This document shows, piece after piece, positions 1 through 8,742 of a stretch of 62,328 nucleotides of DNA (position 1 is the first letter of the stretch; every line of letters begins with the position of its first letter). Location of the stretch: the NCBI GenBank assembly GCA_937873455.1, contig CALMYG010000114.1, positions 1-62,328 on the forward strand, in the 5' to 3' direction. The notes below the pieces were generated by a model that saw only the letters and a list, made by a program, of their open reading frames with translations, had not been told where the DNA came from and ran no database searches. Position numbers and translations under genes: made by a program. The stretch is from an uncultured Verrucomicrobiota bacterium. Lineage in GTDB: Bacteria; Verrucomicrobiota; Kiritimatiellia; CAIVKH01.

Positions 1-324
1 TCGGAAATTTTTCTGCGTGACGTCATGTCCCGCCACCAGCCCAAGACAACACATCGACACCGGGTGACCAAGGTAACCGGAGGCTCCTCGACGCCGCTTT
101 GCTCATGGCGCCGCCCTGCTGAAGCCGGCTGATTTTCCCCACAAAAGCCCACCAATACCATCGTGCTGCCGTTTCTATCAGAAACCGCGCCGCAGTCTGC
201 TTCCGGACCGGCGCAATCCTTGATTCCGAAGGCTGGTAAAGTCCATCGGGCCATGCTTTGGGGCGACTATGCCCGCAGCCGCGATTGTTAACCGGCACCT
301 TCATGCTAACGCTACGCCAAGGCG
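1..324. other. No recognisable gene (left edge)
   Basis: I recognise no gene here. A 93-codon open frame on the minus strand (23-304) has no familiar motif and no convincing ribosome site, so I leave it out. The stretch ends at the point where a truncated intron reverse transcriptase begins, so it probably belongs to whatever replaced the 5' part of that intron. Confidence 0.5.
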
Positions 325-1122
325 GTGGCGTATGACACTATTTCTCTGTCCCCGGTTTCCCGGGCGTATCTGAACAGCGGCATCCTGGTCGGCGAATGCC
401 TTGTGGAGACGGAGAAGGGGACGCCGCAAGGCGGCCCGCTCTCACCGCTGCTGTCCAACATCGTACTCGACGAACTCGACAAGGAGCTCGAAAAGCGCGG
501 CCTGCGCTTCGTCCGCTACGCGGATGACGTCGTGATCTACGTCCGCAGCCCCAAGGCGGCGGAACGGGTGAAACAAAGCGTCTCCGCGTACATCACCGGC
601 AAACTCAAGCTGGTGGTGAACGAGCAGAAGAGTCAAGTAAACCGACCCTGGCACAGCAAGTTCCTCGGCTTTCGCATCACCCGGTTTATGGGACACACCC
701 GCATCGGCGTCCATGAAAAGAGCCTGCGGAAATTCCATGATCGCGTGACCGAAACCACCGCCCGGAAACGGGGTCGAAGTACTCAAGCCGTCGTGCAGGA
801 ACTCAACGAGTACCTGCGCGGGTGGAAAACCTACTTCGATCCGGGACTTGCTGTCACCACGGCCATGGAAATGGACCACTGGATTCGACGGCGGCTCCGC
901 GCCTACGTATGGAAGCAGTGGACACTTCCCCGCACCAAGGTGAGCAATCTGCTCGCCCGCGGCATTAGCCCGAAGTGGGCGCATACGGTCGGAAACACCC
1001 GGAAAGGCCCGTGGCATCTCAGCAAAAACGGGACACTCTGCGCCGCCTTGCCGGATGAATACTTCACTCGTACGCTCGGTCTCGTTCTGCTCGGCCCATC
1101 CCGGAAACAGCCGAACCGCTGA
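325..1122 (+). pseudogene. ltrA: Group II intron reverse transcriptase/maturase, 5'-truncated
   Basis: This is the C-terminal half of a group II intron-encoded protein. Residues 32-45 hold the RT palm motif GTPQGGPLSPLLSN, and the catalytic YADD is at residues 65-68. The maturase (GIIM/X) domain follows, with YLRGWKTYF near 164 and a WIRRRLR...WKQW segment near 188. Family members are usually 400-600 aa, so the fingers and RT0-3 blocks are missing. Homology appears to begin at about position 355; the first ten codons come from unrelated DNA that looks like the end of a repeat (334-354). The intron RNA 3' end lies directly downstream (1115-1186). The protein cannot be active as it stands. Identification is firm; whether the short frame is translated at all is unknown. 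Confidence 0.9.
334..354 (+). repeat. Possible end fragment of the 89-bp repeat family
   Basis: Eighteen of 21 bases match the extended repeat end at 53465-53485, including the ctATTTCT and TGTCCCCG blocks. It coincides with the 5' breakpoint of the intron reverse transcriptase. The match is short, so this is suggestive only. Confidence 0.4.
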
Positions 1123-1186
1123 TTACGCGATCCGTATGATCAGTGGTGTGGGAGGGGCGCTCCGAAAGGGGCGTCCCTATCCCGAT
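1115..1186 (+). ncRNA. Group II intron 3' end (domains V and VI)
   Basis: Domain V: ACCGCTGAT (1115-1123) pairs with ATCAGTGGT (1139-1147), and inner TACG (1124-1127) pairs with CGTA (1133-1136). A two-base bulge (TG, 1137-1138) sits on the 3' side, as expected for domain V. Domain VI: an 11-bp arm at 1153-1163 pairs, with G-T wobbles, with 1168-1178 across a GAAA loop, followed by an unpaired A at 1179 as candidate branch point. The intron probably ends at CCCGAT (1186), nine bases from the stop of the convergent 169-aa gene. The RNA 3' half looks intact although the 5' part of the intron is gone. Confidence 0.75.
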
Positions 1187-1194
1187 CGACCCTC

Positions 1195-1704
1195 TTATTT
1201 GTACCACATTCCCGGTTTCTCTGGTTTCGAGCTATAGTGAAAGTGCCAGACCTGCCAATTGCCGACAATGTGCTTGCTCCAATATGGAGTTGGTAATGGG
1301 GTATGATCATCGCTGTAATAAAGACCCCAATCTCTCGCATTGAACCATTCGTGTGTGGCGATCATATAACCATTTGTTAATTTTACGCCATGAACACCTT
1401 TTTGCATTGGCTGCCCCTCGAGAGGGCCATTTGATATGCGGAGTAATGAAAGGAAGAATCCTGGAGTCCATGGTGCTGTGAATCCTGGTATCGGGCGATA
1501 AGGCTCCATATAAGTGATGTCAGTCATGGGGAAATTGGTCATCGTTTGTAAATCAGCGGCATCAAGTGCAGCCAGATTGGCAGATTCATGCTTTCGGATT
1601 AAGTGCGACTGTGATGCCGGGCCCCAAACGAGGATTGCATATGTCGCGCACCAAGCCAGAATAACGACCAAAATAAGTCCACCTATTATGCGCGCTGCTT
1701 TCAT
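1195..1704 (-). CDS. Small membrane-anchored protein of unknown function
   Basis: 169 aa. An N-terminal hydrophobic segment (about residues 5-28, ending AILVWG) would work as an uncleaved signal anchor, leaving about 140 residues outside the membrane. The soluble part is rich in Trp, Tyr and His and contains TNGYMIATHEWFN and WHFHYSS, but matches no family I recognise. The start codon at 1704 has only a weak purine stretch (AAGAAAAG) in front. The gene stands alone and is convergent with the intron remnant. The reading frame and membrane topology are believable; function is unknown. Confidence 0.55.
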   Translation of the reverse strand: MKAARIIGGLILVVILAWCATYAILVWGPASQSHLIRKHESANLAALDAADLQTMTNFPMTDITYMEPYRPIPGFTAPWTPGFFLSLLRISNGPLEGQPMQKGVHGVKLTNGYMIATHEWFNARDWGLYYSDDHTPLPTPYWSKHIVGNWQVWHFHYSSKPEKPGMWYK

Positions 1705-2171
1705 CTTTTCTTAGGTCGACATATTTATTAAAAACTGGACTTCGCTTATACCCATTAGCCTCACTTCGCAAATACCCGGAGGTGGTTTGGCGGGCGCCTT
1801 TTTGGGGTGGCAAGCCAATAACCTCCGTTGTGACCGCATGTTATGGAATGCCGGATGGTGAGACAAGGTGAATCAGGTGGTGTGTGGGCGGGAGGCGCTG
1901 GTTGCGGGCAAGCGGGTTGTCGGGAGGTGGGTCTGCAGCGCGGAGGATCGTATCGTCGGGAAAAACGTTTTACCGGGTCGGCGGAGGTTCCAAACCTTGG
2001 AAAAGCGGTAGTCAAAAAGTTCCAAGGTTTGGAACTTTTTGGGCATGGGTTTTCCAAGGTTTGGAACTTTTGGCGACGGCGTGGTTGATCCCCGGCCTGG
2101 CCGGAGCTGCGCGGCAGGCCGTCGAGCGCTAAATCCGCAGCTCACATTAAAATAACAGAAACCGAGGTATC
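1705..2171. other. Intergenic region with hairpins and palindromes
   Basis: No coding region is supported. An interrupted hairpin lies at 1777-1827 (CGGAGGT with ACCTCCG, and TTGGC with GCCAA), and a cluster of TTCCAA palindromes at 1988-2066 is listed separately. Several short overlapping open frames across the cluster are products of the repeats. Confidence 0.5.
1988..2066. repeat. Cluster of three TTCCAA-N3-TTGGAA palindromes
   Basis: TTCCAAACCTTGGAA lies at 1988-2002; its exact reverse complement TTCCAAGGTTTGGAA lies at 2020-2034 and again at 2052-2066. Each unit is itself a near-palindrome, and copy 1 can pair with copy 2 or 3 to give two alternative long hairpins. Units of the same design occur at 53400-53446 and inside every copy of the 89-bp repeat near the right end. 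Confidence 0.8.
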
Positions 2172-2205
2172 GAGGTTTGACCTCATTGCCGATAGTGTTT
2201 AAGAT
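2172..2205 (+). promoter_or_regulatory. Sigma70-like promoter for the surface-protein gene set
   Basis: TTGACC (2177-2182) and TAAGAT (2200-2205) are separated by exactly 17 bases, 127 bases before the first start codon. The -35 box is overlapped by a small dyad GAGGT-TTG-ACCTC (2172-2184) that could be an operator. It is the only good promoter-like sequence I found ahead of the 28-kb gene set. Confidence 0.5.
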
Positions 2206-2332
2206 GAAGGTCCTTTAAGGCGCTCATTTTGTTTTTTATGCCCATAGTTACTCGTAGTCTGCTCCGCAAACGATTGGTTTTTTCTCGTCGCCTGCGTTTC
2301 GCTTCCCCCGTACTCCCGTTGGAGATTCAGCC

Positions 2333-3388
2333 ATGAAGATCATCAGCCCGTTTTGTGTTCCGGCAGGTTTTTCCCGATGGAGCAGGCGTTGGCTTGCCGT
2401 TGTGTTTAGTTTGACCGGTCTGGCGTGCAGTACCGCCCGCGCGGATGTCGTCGGGCTTTCGCAAACGCTGTCGCTGACTCCGGGTTGGAATGCGGTGTAT
2501 CTGGAGATCGATCCCTCGGTTACGGATCCCGCCGCGCTGTTTGCCGGCACCCCGGTGGACATTGTCGCGACGTTTACCCCGGCATCGCGAGGGCAGCAGT
2601 TTGTCCGCAATCCTTCGGCGGCGATGTTGAGCGCCTACGGGTGGGCGGTGTGGTACGCGCCGACCCGCTCCGATGGCTTCCTTTCCTCTTTATATGGGGT
2701 CTACGGCGGCAAGGCCTACCTGATTCATGCCCGGACCAATGCTTCGGTGACGGTGACCGGCAGCGTGGGCGTTGGCGCTACGGCGTGGACGCCAAATGCT
2801 TACAACTTTGTCGGCTTTCCGGTGGCGTCTCCCGGCGCCCCGACGTTTCTGCAATTTTTCCGCGGATCGTCCGCGCACAACCATAACCAAATCTATCGCC
2901 TGGTGAATGGCACCTGGCGCAAGGTGTTGAATCCGGCGACGGAGGCCATGCGGGCGGGGGAGGCGTTTTGGATTTTTTGCCGGGGCCGCTCGGATTTTCA
3001 GGGTCCGCTGGAGGTTTCCACCACGCTCCGCAATGCCTTGAACCTTACCTCGCGGGCGGGCGGGCAGGTGGTGTTTCGCAACCGAACCGATCATCCGGTT
3101 TCCTTCCTGCTTGAACACATTACCGACCCGGCCCGGCCCGTTCCGCTCAGTACGCCGGTGAAAACGCTGGATGAGGAGTCCGGGGCGATCCGCACGGTGA
3201 GCGTGCATTTTGATGCCGGTCACTTTCAGCAGGCGTTTCCTCCTCTGGAGGCCGGCCGGGCCATTCGATTGCCGTTAGCGCTGCGGACGCAGGAGGCCGC
3301 GCCGGGGGGGCTTTATTCGCTGCTCAAGGTCACAACGGATCTGGGGACCATTGCTTACATTCCGGTGACCGCCACCCGCGACGAATAA
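2333..3388 (+). CDS. Exported protein, first gene of the surface-protein set
   Basis: 351 aa. An N-terminal signal peptide (about residues 1-38, Arg-rich then hydrophobic, ending STARADV) predicts export. The mature part begins with LTPGWNAVYLEIDP, a phrase I associate with exported verrucomicrobial proteins of unknown role; the rest looks all-beta, with many Gly, aromatic and hydroxyl residues and no enzyme motif. The start has GGAG eight bases upstream. It begins a run of seven same-strand genes separated by about 50 bases or less, which suggests co-transcription and a role in the same cell-surface structure. No function can be assigned. Confidence 0.75.
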   Translation: MKIISPFCVPAGFSRWSRRWLAVVFSLTGLACSTARADVVGLSQTLSLTPGWNAVYLEIDPSVTDPAALFAGTPVDIVATFTPASRGQQFVRNPSAAMLSAYGWAVWYAPTRSDGFLSSLYGVYGGKAYLIHARTNASVTVTGSVGVGATAWTPNAYNFVGFPVASPGAPTFLQFFRGSSAHNHNQIYRLVNGTWRKVLNPATEAMRAGEAFWIFCRGRSDFQGPLEVSTTLRNALNLTSRAGGQVVFRNRTDHPVSFLLEHITDPARPVPLSTPVKTLDEESGAIRTVSVHFDAGHFQQAFPPLEAGRAIRLPLALRTQEAAPGGLYSLLKVTTDLGTIAYIPVTATRDE

Positions 3389-3431
3389 AACCGGCTACCG
3401 CAACCACACGATTTACGCGAAGGAACGAATT

Positions 3432-5258
3432 ATGCATGCGAACAGATGGTTTTCCGCCGGGTTGCTTTGCGCAGCCACGGCGTTGTCGACCCTGATGCCA
3501 AGCGCCGCCACCGGTCAGGCCAGTCCGTACCGGGGGTTGTGGATCGGCTCGGCTGCGTTGACCGCGGTGAACGAAGTGACGATTCCGCTCGACGAAAACA
3601 ACATTCCGATCGCGCCGAATCCGGAGGTTCCGACGGCGTCGTTTGACCGGGCCGATCTGCGCCTGATCGTTCATGTGAACGGGGCGGGGCAGGCTTTTCT
3701 GCTGAAGGATGTGGCCATTCTGAACCGGGTGCACGGGCAGACCACCAACGGGGCGATTGTGCTGGCCGGCGAAAGCGATATCGCGCTGGTGACCGATCCG
3801 CGTCTCTATGCCGAGTTTCCCCCCCAGCCGGCGATGCGTTATGCCAGCGCGGTTTTTGATTTCGGCGATGCCAAGGCCACCGAGGCGTTGGATGCGGTGG
3901 TCGAGACCGCCGCGCTACAAGCGATGGCGTTCACTACGAATGCGTCGTTGCCGGTCGGCACGCAAGGCGAACGCGTGCAGGCGCGCAATGACGCGGTGGC
4001 GTTGATTCGTCCGCAACTGGCGAACATCATCCTGAAGGCCAACGTGGCCGAGGGGTTCAATCAGTTTTTGCTGCAATTCAATTCGGCGGCGCTTAATGCC
4101 ATCGTCCTTGACACCTCCGACCCGGTGGTGGCCGCGCTGACCAACGCCGCGATCCTGCTGCGCGATCAATCCTTCTATAAGGACACGCGCGCCTTGGACA
4201 TGGTGGAGGCGGTGGTGGCCGCGGTGGAAGCCGCCGATCCGTCGGACCGGGCGCAGGCCGCGCACTACACGGCGTCGTCGTTTGCCGATGTGCAGAATCT
4301 GTATCAGCGGTTTATTTCCGGCAGCACGGTGGGGGATATGATTGATCTCGCGGCGGTGGCGGCCGGTCCGGCCGCCAATGCGCCCGGGGCGACGGCGGCG
4401 AGCATTGAATTGGCGCTGCGGGCCTTGCCCAAAAGCGTGCAGGCGCTGACCGAGGCCCTGCAGGCCCGTGTGCCGGCGTACAACGACGGACGCGCGACCG
4501 ACGCGGTGAATGCCGTGCTGGCCGCGATGGCCGAAGCCGCGTATGACCTGGCCGGTTCCTCGTCCTCGGAGATTCGCACGGCCAGCCAGGAGGCCGGTCG
4601 CATGGCCCTTGCCGACATGGTGGCGCGTTATCCGCTGCCGGTGTTGACGCCGACGCTGGATTACAACCAGTTTATCGTTTCCGGCACGGCCACGGGGGCC
4701 CCGGCGATCGCCGCCTTTGCCGCCGCCGATGCCGCGATCCAGGAGCGGGCCATCAATCCGCTGTATACGCCGCTTTCGTTGTATTCGGCGGCCAAGTTGG
4801 CTTCGGTAAAGGCGCTGGAAAGCGCCTACCGCACGGCCGCCCGCGTCATGCGCACGGAGTTGCCGCTGGCCGGCGAGTTCGCGCCCGGTTCCGGCGATAC
4901 CACGCCCATTGCCGATCTCGCCCAACCGTCCGACCTGGGGCCGCCGGGATTGACCGGCCTCATCTACCTGCCGGCCAGCCATCCGACCAATCCGTTCCGC
5001 CATCGCCGCCATCCGGACCACACCACCGGGTACAACATCCAGCGCGTCATTCGGTTCGACTTCGACGGCGTGGCCGGCGATGCCCTGGAGCCAGCCGGTT
5101 TCGGGGTGGATAAAATTAGCGGGATCTACCGCGAGGAAATCTTCGGGCTGCACAAGCCGCTCGGCCCCGAGCCCGACGCGAATCCAATCGGATTGCGCAC
5201 CGAAGGCCGTTTTCAATTGACCCGCATCAGCTTGATCGACGCCCTGAATACCCGTTGA
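3432..5258 (+). CDS. Exported alpha-helical protein of unknown function
   Basis: 608 aa with a cleavable-looking signal peptide (residues 1-29, ending SAATGQA). Residues 30-160 look beta-rich and open with SPYRGLWIGSAALTAVNEV. Residues about 160-480 are strongly alanine-rich and helical, including long stretches such as AVVAAVEAAD. The last 100 residues (NPFRHRRHPDHT onward) contain several Asp/His/Arg residues and could bind metal, but I recognise no catalytic pattern. AAGGA seven bases before ATG supports the start. It lies 43 bases after the first gene and ten bases before the next, so it is very probably in one operon. Function unknown. Confidence 0.75.
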   Translation: MHANRWFSAGLLCAATALSTLMPSAATGQASPYRGLWIGSAALTAVNEVTIPLDENNIPIAPNPEVPTASFDRADLRLIVHVNGAGQAFLLKDVAILNRVHGQTTNGAIVLAGESDIALVTDPRLYAEFPPQPAMRYASAVFDFGDAKATEALDAVVETAALQAMAFTTNASLPVGTQGERVQARNDAVALIRPQLANIILKANVAEGFNQFLLQFNSAALNAIVLDTSDPVVAALTNAAILLRDQSFYKDTRALDMVEAVVAAVEAADPSDRAQAAHYTASSFADVQNLYQRFISGSTVGDMIDLAAVAAGPAANAPGATAASIELALRALPKSVQALTEALQARVPAYNDGRATDAVNAVLAAMAEAAYDLAGSSSSEIRTASQEAGRMALADMVARYPLPVLTPTLDYNQFIVSGTATGAPAIAAFAAADAAIQERAINPLYTPLSLYSAAKLASVKALESAYRTAARVMRTELPLAGEFAPGSGDTTPIADLAQPSDLGPPGLTGLIYLPASHPTNPFRHRRHPDHTTGYNIQRVIRFDFDGVAGDALEPAGFGVDKISGIYREEIFGLHKPLGPEPDANPIGLRTEGRFQLTRISLIDALNTR

Positions 5259-5268
5259 GGAATTTGCC

Positions 5269-8200
5269 ATGAATAGCATTCGACGCATTGTAAAACATGT
5301 CCGCCGGGACGGGGCGGTCGCCGCCGCCTTACTGGGCCTGGCGCTAGCCGTTGGCGCGGGTCCCGCCGCCCACGCGCAACAGCAGAACGAGATGGCCTTT
5401 ACCGCCAAGATTCGCCCGTGGGGCGACGCCTCGTTCGACATGACCATTCAGAACGACACGTTGGAGCCGATCGTCGGCATCACCGTCAGCATGGACGGCA
5501 CCGACTACAAGTTTGGCTCCATTTATCCGGGCACGTTGAGCCGGGGTGGACGGGTGTTGGAGCCGCTGTATTTGCCCGGCACCAACGGGTTGGTGCGCGA
5601 GGTCTGGACCGGCATCGGCGGCAATGAGTTGTTCTGGCTGACTTCAAATCCCCGCTATCCGAATTCCCCCAATACCCGCAACCTCATTACCGGACGATTT
5701 GAAGCGCCCCGCAACGTGGCGGATAACTACGGTCAGCGCATTCACGGGTACCTCATCGCGCCCGAAACCGGCGTCTATACCTTCTGGATTGCCAGCGATG
5801 ACCACGGCGCCTTTTACATGAGCACCGGCACCAATCCCGCTAACTCCACGGTGGTGTGTTCGGTTCCCGGATGGACCAGCCCAAACCAGTGGGACAAATA
5901 TTCCTCGCAGGTCGGCACGCGGTTTCTCACCGCCGGACAAGCGTATTATGTATTCGCCCTTCAGAAAGAGGGCGGCGGCCTCGACAACCTTTCCGTTGGC
6001 TGGCAACGCCCGGGCGGGCTGCTACAGCGCCCGATTCCGGCAAGCTTTTTCCGCATCAGCGCCGGCGGTCTGCCGCTCACCGTTGCTGACCCGTCATCCA
6101 GCACGGATATTTCCGACACCATCCGGATCGTGGACATCTCCAATCTGAACCGCGGTGACACCTTGAGTTTTCAAGCGTTGTTCACGCCGTCTCCGGCCAA
6201 CGCCGCGCGGGTGATGTGGAACAACGGCATGGCCCGCCAAAATGCCATTATCCGGGTGTTTGGCGCCAACGGCGGGACTGGCGAGTTGACCATCCCCGAC
6301 ACCGCCTCCAACGAGTCGAACCGGGAATATGTCTTTGTCACGGCAAAACGTCCGCGCACCCTGACCGTCCGTTCGGAAGTGCAGGGATCGAACCTGTATG
6401 TTTCGAATTATGTGGTGCGGGTGTACAACAGCCTGGGCGGCCTGATCGATGAACGCATTCAGCCGGCCGGTAATGTTACGGTTAATTATTTGTCGGACGG
6501 CAACCGCGTGGAAATCCAGGCGGTCAGCGCGGTGTATCTGGGCGCGACCACGAATTTCCTGTTCGACAGCGCCAGCATTCCGCCGGACATTAACAGCAAC
6601 ACCACCAACCCGCCCCGGCAGCGTTATGTCGCGACCGGCTTGTCGGTCAACAACACGCCGCAAACCGGCGATCCCACCCAGTATGCGTTTGACTTGAACG
6701 GCGATACGGTGGTGAACATCCGGTGGCGTCACGACTTCGCCTTGACGGTGAACCACGACTTCACCGATACGCGCAGTCCGGAGCTCGACGAGTCCGGCAA
6801 TCCGTGGGCTGGTCCCTTGGCCTCCGGCGCGGCGGGAAATCCCACCCCGGACACCACCAAAATCCAGTGGATTCCGCGCGGCGAGGAAGTGATCGCCCAG
6901 ATCGACGGGCAGGTCATCGACTTCAGCCGTCCCGGCCTGGATATCCGGTATGTGCCGAAGGCCTACCGCGCCCGGGGCAGCGCCCGCGGGGTGTTTGTCC
7001 AATTCCCCGAGTACACCAACGCCTTCCCGGTCGGTCAATCCCCGCCGCAGCGCCAGCAGGTCGATTCCTTCGTGATGAACACCTGGGGCAGCATCCAGTA
7101 CGTATGGCAAATTCAATACGGCGTGAAGGTCAACGTCGACGACCCGACGCGCGCCACCCTGCCGCGCGTATTCCAGATCAATCCCGCCAACAACAACAAA
7201 GTCGCCATCGGCAGCCTGGAGGGAACCTTCTGGTTTAATCCCGGCGATGCGGTGCAGGTCGCCTCGGCCGCCAATGAAAACGCCGATCCTTCATCCCAGG
7301 CCTTGAGCGGCTGGGTCAGCGGCGACGGATTTTATTTCAGCGCCAGCGGGGAAATCAACAGCCAGAACGGCGACTTGCTGACCGGCGGCCCGCTGGTTGA
7401 GCCCAGCGGTCCGGTTGCCGAGTGGGAAGAGGAATTCACCGGTCCCGACGGACGCCGCTACCGCGGTCTATCCATTCCCAACCTGCGCCGTCCGGTCCGG
7501 GTATTCTGGCGCTACGGCGAACAGGTGTATCAGGACACGGTGCGAATCGGTGAATACGTGTTCCAGAACAACGAACCGTTGCTGCTCAACACGCCGGTGC
7601 TCGCGCAGATGATTCTCAACGAGCCCTCGCAAATCACCTTGATCACCGTCGCCGGCAACAATCAAAATGTCGCGCCGACCGATGTCGCGGCCTGGGATCC
7701 GAACGCCCAGAAGTTGTATCCGCTGGTGCCCGGCCAGTTCCGGGCCCGTTGGGTCAGCACCAACGGCAACTCCGTCACCGTGCTGGTGGATGTCATTCCG
7801 CCGACCCAGCCGCATTATCCCCATATCGCCGGCACGCCGCCGGTGCAGTTGACGCCCGATCCCGCCGGAACCTTCTTCTTCAAGGAACTGAAGTATACGG
7901 AAAACGATGCGGCGATCAGCGGGGGTAGTTTGTTCACCGCCGACCGCCCCGGGCGCACCGTGCTGTTGTTCGGTGAAATCAAGCGCATTGGACGCGGTGA
8001 TCCCAAGGAATACCTCCGCGTGCGCATGGTGGAAACCCGCGCCTGGAATGACAACAGTCCCACCTCCGGGGTGGCCGTGATTGGTCGGGCGATTCGCGAT
8101 CCCGGCCTGGACCGCGCCAATCTCGGCACCGGGTACATCAAGTTTGAGCAGGCCCGCTACAACGCGACCGTCTACAATGCCTCCAAGCTGGACGGCCTGG

Positions 8201-8742
8201 TCGCGCGGGATGTTTACGATATGTCGGTGCTTCGCTCGACCTCCGGCGACAAGATCGTCGTGAATCGTGATGCGCTGCCGGGTCCGGTTATTCCGGTCAA
8301 CCTGCATCCCGGCGCCGCCGCGGATCAACGCATCGTGGTGGTCTGGTATTTCGATCCTTCGCTGACCGACGAAATTCTCTGGCCGTATGCCGCCCGTACC
8401 TACCTGCCGCGTTGGCCGACCAACGAAACCGAAGGGCTCGGGCGCATTGTCATCGCGAGCCAACTCGGAAGCGAAAGCGTCAACGCCGCCGGGCACGATC
8501 AGCTTGTCGCCCCCGGCTTCACCAACGTGGCGCCCAACGGGGTGGGGGGGCTTTGTTACCAACATCATTCCGGCCGCGACCACCTACAACCCGACCCGGA
8601 TTCTACAACCGGCGGTCTATGTGCAGAACGATCGCAGCCGGCCGGGTTACAATCCCAACGAAGAGCATGCCTTGCTGGCGCCGTCCCGCCGTTTTGCCCA
8701 GGTGTCGCCGCGCCCGCCGGCGGTGTACGCCTTGCGTCATAA
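5269..8742 (+). CDS. Giant PA14-containing exported protein, 5' portion before frameshift
   Basis: This frame encodes the N-terminal 1,090 or so genuine residues of a giant protein; after the G7 tract at 8544-8550 the reading is off-frame and ends at 8742. A signal peptide (residues 1-37, ending AAHA) is followed by a PA14-like lectin/adhesion domain at about 110-265 (IHGYLIAPETGVYTFWIASD is its typical core). Several long beta-rich regions with Calx-beta/Ig character follow. GAGGA eight bases before ATG marks the start. Removing one G from the tract joins it to the 8387-14482 frame, giving a product of about 3,070 aa. Whether the shift is a sequencing error, a true mutation or a slippage switch cannot be decided here. 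Confidence 0.8.
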   Translation: MNSIRRIVKHVRRDGAVAAALLGLALAVGAGPAAHAQQQNEMAFTAKIRPWGDASFDMTIQNDTLEPIVGITVSMDGTDYKFGSIYPGTLSRGGRVLEPLYLPGTNGLVREVWTGIGGNELFWLTSNPRYPNSPNTRNLITGRFEAPRNVADNYGQRIHGYLIAPETGVYTFWIASDDHGAFYMSTGTNPANSTVVCSVPGWTSPNQWDKYSSQVGTRFLTAGQAYYVFALQKEGGGLDNLSVGWQRPGGLLQRPIPASFFRISAGGLPLTVADPSSSTDISDTIRIVDISNLNRGDTLSFQALFTPSPANAARVMWNNGMARQNAIIRVFGANGGTGELTIPDTASNESNREYVFVTAKRPRTLTVRSEVQGSNLYVSNYVVRVYNSLGGLIDERIQPAGNVTVNYLSDGNRVEIQAVSAVYLGATTNFLFDSASIPPDINSNTTNPPRQRYVATGLSVNNTPQTGDPTQYAFDLNGDTVVNIRWRHDFALTVNHDFTDTRSPELDESGNPWAGPLASGAAGNPTPDTTKIQWIPRGEEVIAQIDGQVIDFSRPGLDIRYVPKAYRARGSARGVFVQFPEYTNAFPVGQSPPQRQQVDSFVMNTWGSIQYVWQIQYGVKVNVDDPTRATLPRVFQINPANNNKVAIGSLEGTFWFNPGDAVQVASAANENADPSSQALSGWVSGDGFYFSASGEINSQNGDLLTGGPLVEPSGPVAEWEEEFTGPDGRRYRGLSIPNLRRPVRVFWRYGEQVYQDTVRIGEYVFQNNEPLLLNTPVLAQMILNEPSQITLITVAGNNQNVAPTDVAAWDPNAQKLYPLVPGQFRARWVSTNGNSVTVLVDVIPPTQPHYPHIAGTPPVQLTPDPAGTFFFKELKYTENDAAISGGSLFTADRPGRTVLLFGEIKRIGRGDPKEYLRVRMVETRAWNDNSPTSGVAVIGRAIRDPGLDRANLGTGYIKFEQARYNATVYNASKLDGLVARDVYDMSVLRSTSGDKIVVNRDALPGPVIPVNLHPGAAADQRIVVVWYFDPSLTDEILWPYAARTYLPRWPTNETEGLGRIVIASQLGSESVNAAGHDQLVAPGFTNVAPNGVGGLCYQHHSGRDHLQPDPDSTTGGLCAERSQPAGLQSQRRACLAGAVPPFCPGVAAPAGGVRLAS

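Noticed and set aside
23..304. 93-codon minus-strand frame at the left edge
   Set aside because: No motif, no ribosome site, and composition typical of non-coding G+C-rich DNA.
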